Shown: piece after piece, positions 61,253-64,000 of the stretch | How positions within the stretch are numbered: the first letter of the stretch is position 1 | How the letters are laid out: each line of letters starts with the position of its first letter | Origin: Hymenolepis diminuta | Lineage: Eukaryota > Platyhelminthes > Cestoda > Cyclophyllidea > Hymenolepididae | NCBI GenBank assembly: GCA_900708905.1 | Contig: CAADRB010000026.1 | Coordinates: 2,870,120 to 2,934,119 of the forward strand | Direction: 5' to 3' | Length of the DNA stretch: 64,000 nucleotides | Program-made: the position numbers and the translations under genes | The notes under the pieces: generated by a model | Told to the model about the DNA's origin: nothing | Database searches by the model: none | The model's input: the letters and a program-made list of their open reading frames with translations, nothing else

Positions 61253-64000
61253 CTAAAATGTAAAGTATTAAGAATCTCTTCCACTGTATCCTCCCTTTGT
61301 GGCACGAGATGTCTTTTAAAGTAACTGACATGTTGCTCCTTCAGACTACTGAACTTAGACGGAGAGTTCAGATGGAGATGGGAGATATTGAGACAATGAC
61401 ACATATGGTGAAATTGAGTAGAAGAGAACTGGATGACAATCCTGGACACAATCATTTTCCGTACGCCATGAGTGGTGAATATTTGGTCGAAGCTGTTGAT
61501 GTTGATTCTGGTTGTGGCAGACTTGATGAATATAGCTTCGATTTTACCTTATTCCTGATGTTGATTATCCGGGGTTGCTGAGAGGTTGCTGCAGAATGCT
61601 CAAGTACTGTATCGAGTGCATTGAAATTTTGCTCGTATAATGATATAATACAATCCGCAAGGGATTATTCCATTGATGAATTTGAATGATTTCATGGTTT
61701 TTAAACCAATCAAGTTATAAGTTGAATTTGCATTCTGCACAACTGCAAATCAAACAATGAAGCTTTACTTCCTTTGCTGTTTATGGAATAATAAAAGGTA
61801 AGAGCTCGTTTAGCTATTGAGACTAATTAATTTATCGTTCTTTTCTTGGTAACGCACTAATGTTAATCATAAATACTTTCGAACTCTTACATATTCCCCA
61901 CTTGTTAAAATATTAATTTGGTGGTCAACTGACATAGACGTCTGTTACAAAAATAACCTTTCAAATTTGTAAACAGGAATAAAACTACTGAAGCTCAGAT
62001 GCACTTTCGTACGTACAATTTAAAGAAATAATTAATGGAATTCACTGAAGGTCGAGTAGCACTAAGTACTACTAAAGTGCATAAAAAAGTTAGACCCTAT
62101 GTCTTGGTCCTTAAATAACATTAATGTCCTAAATGGGAGATGACTCGAGCACTATTTTTTCGTCACCTGAAATCGACGATGCTCAAAATACAGAGACAAC
62201 TGAGTTAACAGGAACTGAATCAAATGCAACTCTGAAAACTAATTCGACTTCAGAGACTCAGACTGTTATTACTTCTTCCAATGCAACAATCGAAGAGAGC
62301 ATTCAAGGTGAAAATAACTTAGATTATTGTTATACAGCAACGAACTAGAAATTCCAGTAGTATCTCGCAGAGTAAACTAATCTAGAATTCTCGGTGATAT
62401 AGCAATTTAACATAGAAGCCAATAAAGCACCGCAGAACACAAGGAACGTTATGGTAGACACGCATGTACTAATGAAACTCAATCTCAACCAGTTTTGGCT
62501 TAAACAAATGGACGTAATTTATCAATGGAGAAATAAAGAAGGAAGTTACATTTTAATTTATTATGTAGATAAAAATAAAATTTGTCAAACAATTGACATT
62601 TCAACCATTTTGGACATTTTTCCTTCAGTACCCAGCATTGTTCAAGTTGGTGAGGTTAGTCAGTTCTCTTTTTATCACTCCGATCTCATCTCAAGTTTAA
62701 CGATGTTGTTGAACCGCGCTTACCAAACTAAAAGAGGTTAAGTACGGCCTTCTCCGTCACCTTTATTGCCACAATCCAAACATTAATACAACAGACTATT
62801 TTGTCAGGGTATGGAATTGGGCTTCTGAACCAGACCAAAATGATCCCAAAAAGACTACTTCTGCTGTAGTCTGTTTTGTTAAATGGAGTATGAGTATACG
62901 AGAAGTCCCACGTAGCCCGTGTACCGTTGGCCGCTTGTTTGAACTTCTCGACAGTATTCACAGAATCTTGGACGCTGGTTTTCTCTTCTTCCACACTGGG
63001 ATTCACACAAAGTAAAACATTATTCGATGATAAACTAATACTGGCTAATGTGAATATGAGCATGCACCGTTTTGGTTCATCATGATGTCATCCCATACAT
63101 GCCACTTATAAAACCGTTTTTGGAGGTTCGTTTGACATAGTTTTCACAGACACATTGAAGAGAAAGTAAATTTGGAGCAGAGTAAAAAAGCTAATCAATT
63201 CAAGAGATCTCTGCGAACGCTTAAAGTGATGTTTTAGCTGAAATAAGAATTAAACACACTAAGTCATCTAGTGGACTTGGAAACCATTATTTCAAGATAT
63301 TTCTAAACATTATTACAGACACGTTAAAAATGCGCTGGCAGTCTGGTTAGACCAAAGGGTAGTATACGCGTCCGAAAGCTGATTTGACCAATCACTCAAA
63401 CACAGGAGGAACTTGGTCATTGACTAGATCATGCATTCGTTCATCTGCATGCCGCTTTCCCGAGGTAGATAACTGTGGTCATGCTGATAGGATGAGCGCT
63501 TCTTCTTACTCTCTGTAATCTTTATGCTTCCTGATCTTTACCTTAAAATTTCATACATCTTTAGGCTTTACACCCTGTTAGTGTTAATTTGCCTTTTGTT
63601 TACAACTTCCATTTGGATCACGATTTCGACAATGAATTTTCTGATGAAATGACCATTCACTGCTACCTCATTATGACGGTTTATAACAGAAGGAGCTCTA
63701 ACTTAGTGAAAGATTAGTGTTGGACAATAAAATCTAGTTACAAATTCAGCTATCATAATTTTGGTAGGAAAAACACCTGTAAGCCGAAAAATGACTAAGT
63801 AGGTTAGCAAAGTTCAATGTGCAGGTGGTAGCTGTGGAAAGAAAATCGACAAATCGCTTTCAGTTCAACGAGTAAATTATACGTAGAACGAATAAATCTG
63901 GTAAGATTAAGTAATTGAATTAAGTTATTTTTCCGGTTTGGTTAATCAATTTGTAGGTTCAATCAAAATATAGTTTTTTGCATTCTGTTTTGATTTCGTG
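61253..64000. other. right-edge region with weak exon candidates
   Basis: Candidates only. (a) Minus 62761-62995 lies between CCCAG and GTGACG sites and encodes about 78 residues with Glu/Lys-rich then aromatic and hydrophobic sequence (SSLFGIILVWFRSPIPY). (b) Plus 62133-62307 runs from an ATG to G|GTGAAA, with about 58 Ser/Thr/Asn-rich residues. (c) Plus 62493-62654 lies after CAACCAG and encodes about 54 residues (WLKQMDVIYQWRNKEGSYIL). None could be joined in phase to a neighbour or assigned to a family. From 63.1 kb to the edge I see nothing. Confidence 0.25.
62761..62995 (-). CDS. possible internal exon, unrecognised
   Basis: Open from an AG acceptor (after GTGAATCCCAG, phase 2) to a GTGACG donor (phase 0). 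The first third is acidic (VEEEKTSVQDSVNTVEKF), followed by NGTRATWDFSYTHTPF and a hydrophobic stretch. NGT and NKT would be N-glycosylation sequons if it is lumenal. It could be an upstream exon of the gene ending at 58962, but the phases (0 here, 1 needed) require a further exon between. It could also be chance. Confidence 0.25.

Overview
This is a nuclear eukaryotic (animal) window. All recognisable genes are split into many short exons by GT-AG introns, the intergenic DNA is AT-rich, and dispersed repeats lie in introns and between genes. Very short introns (36 nt in the RecQ4 gene, about 60-80 nt in many others) mix with introns of 1-3.5 kb. That mix, and the gene content, suit a flatworm, probably a parasitic one. 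This placement is inference only. I see no operons, CRISPR arrays, phage or bacterial features. I rebuilt the gene models by hand from splice sites, reading phase and family alignment from memory; exon coordinates are given so they can be checked.

Layout, left to right. (1) 0.5-14.7 kb, minus: an MCTP-type protein (three C2 domains, two C-terminal membrane regions), with a few exons unresolved. (2) 19.0-31.3 kb, minus: a phase-consistent RECQL4 helicase in eight exons (1185 aa). Its introns carry a 5S-rRNA-like fragment joined to a tRNA-like SINE piece, a tandem duplication around a perfect hairpin, and a pyrimidine-rich island with a TATA box. (3) 34.1-35.9 kb, plus: a PDIA6/P5 protein disulfide isomerase in six coding exons (469 aa). 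(4) 40.6-50.2 kb, minus: a coiled-coil CEP152/Asterless-like centriole protein in 18 exons (1264 aa), plus a possible GC-AG cassette exon. (5) 51.6-58.0 kb, plus: UDP-glucose 6-dehydrogenase in nine exons (483 aa). (6) 59.0-61.3 kb, minus: three chained 3' exons of a gene I do not recognise, then weakly supported exons to the right edge.

The genes are ordinary housekeeping and cell-biology genes and do not form one pathway. MCTP acts at ER and vesicle membranes, RECQL4 in DNA replication and repair, PDIA6 in ER protein folding, CEP152 in centriole duplication, and UGDH makes UDP-glucuronate. RECQL4/PDIA6 and CEP152/UGDH are divergent pairs; PDIA6/CEP152 are convergent.

The least explained content is the repeat complement: a tRNA-derived SINE-like family with about ten copies on both strands, a second dispersed family with three copies, and the 5S-tRNA junction. 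I found no convincing new multi-gene system.
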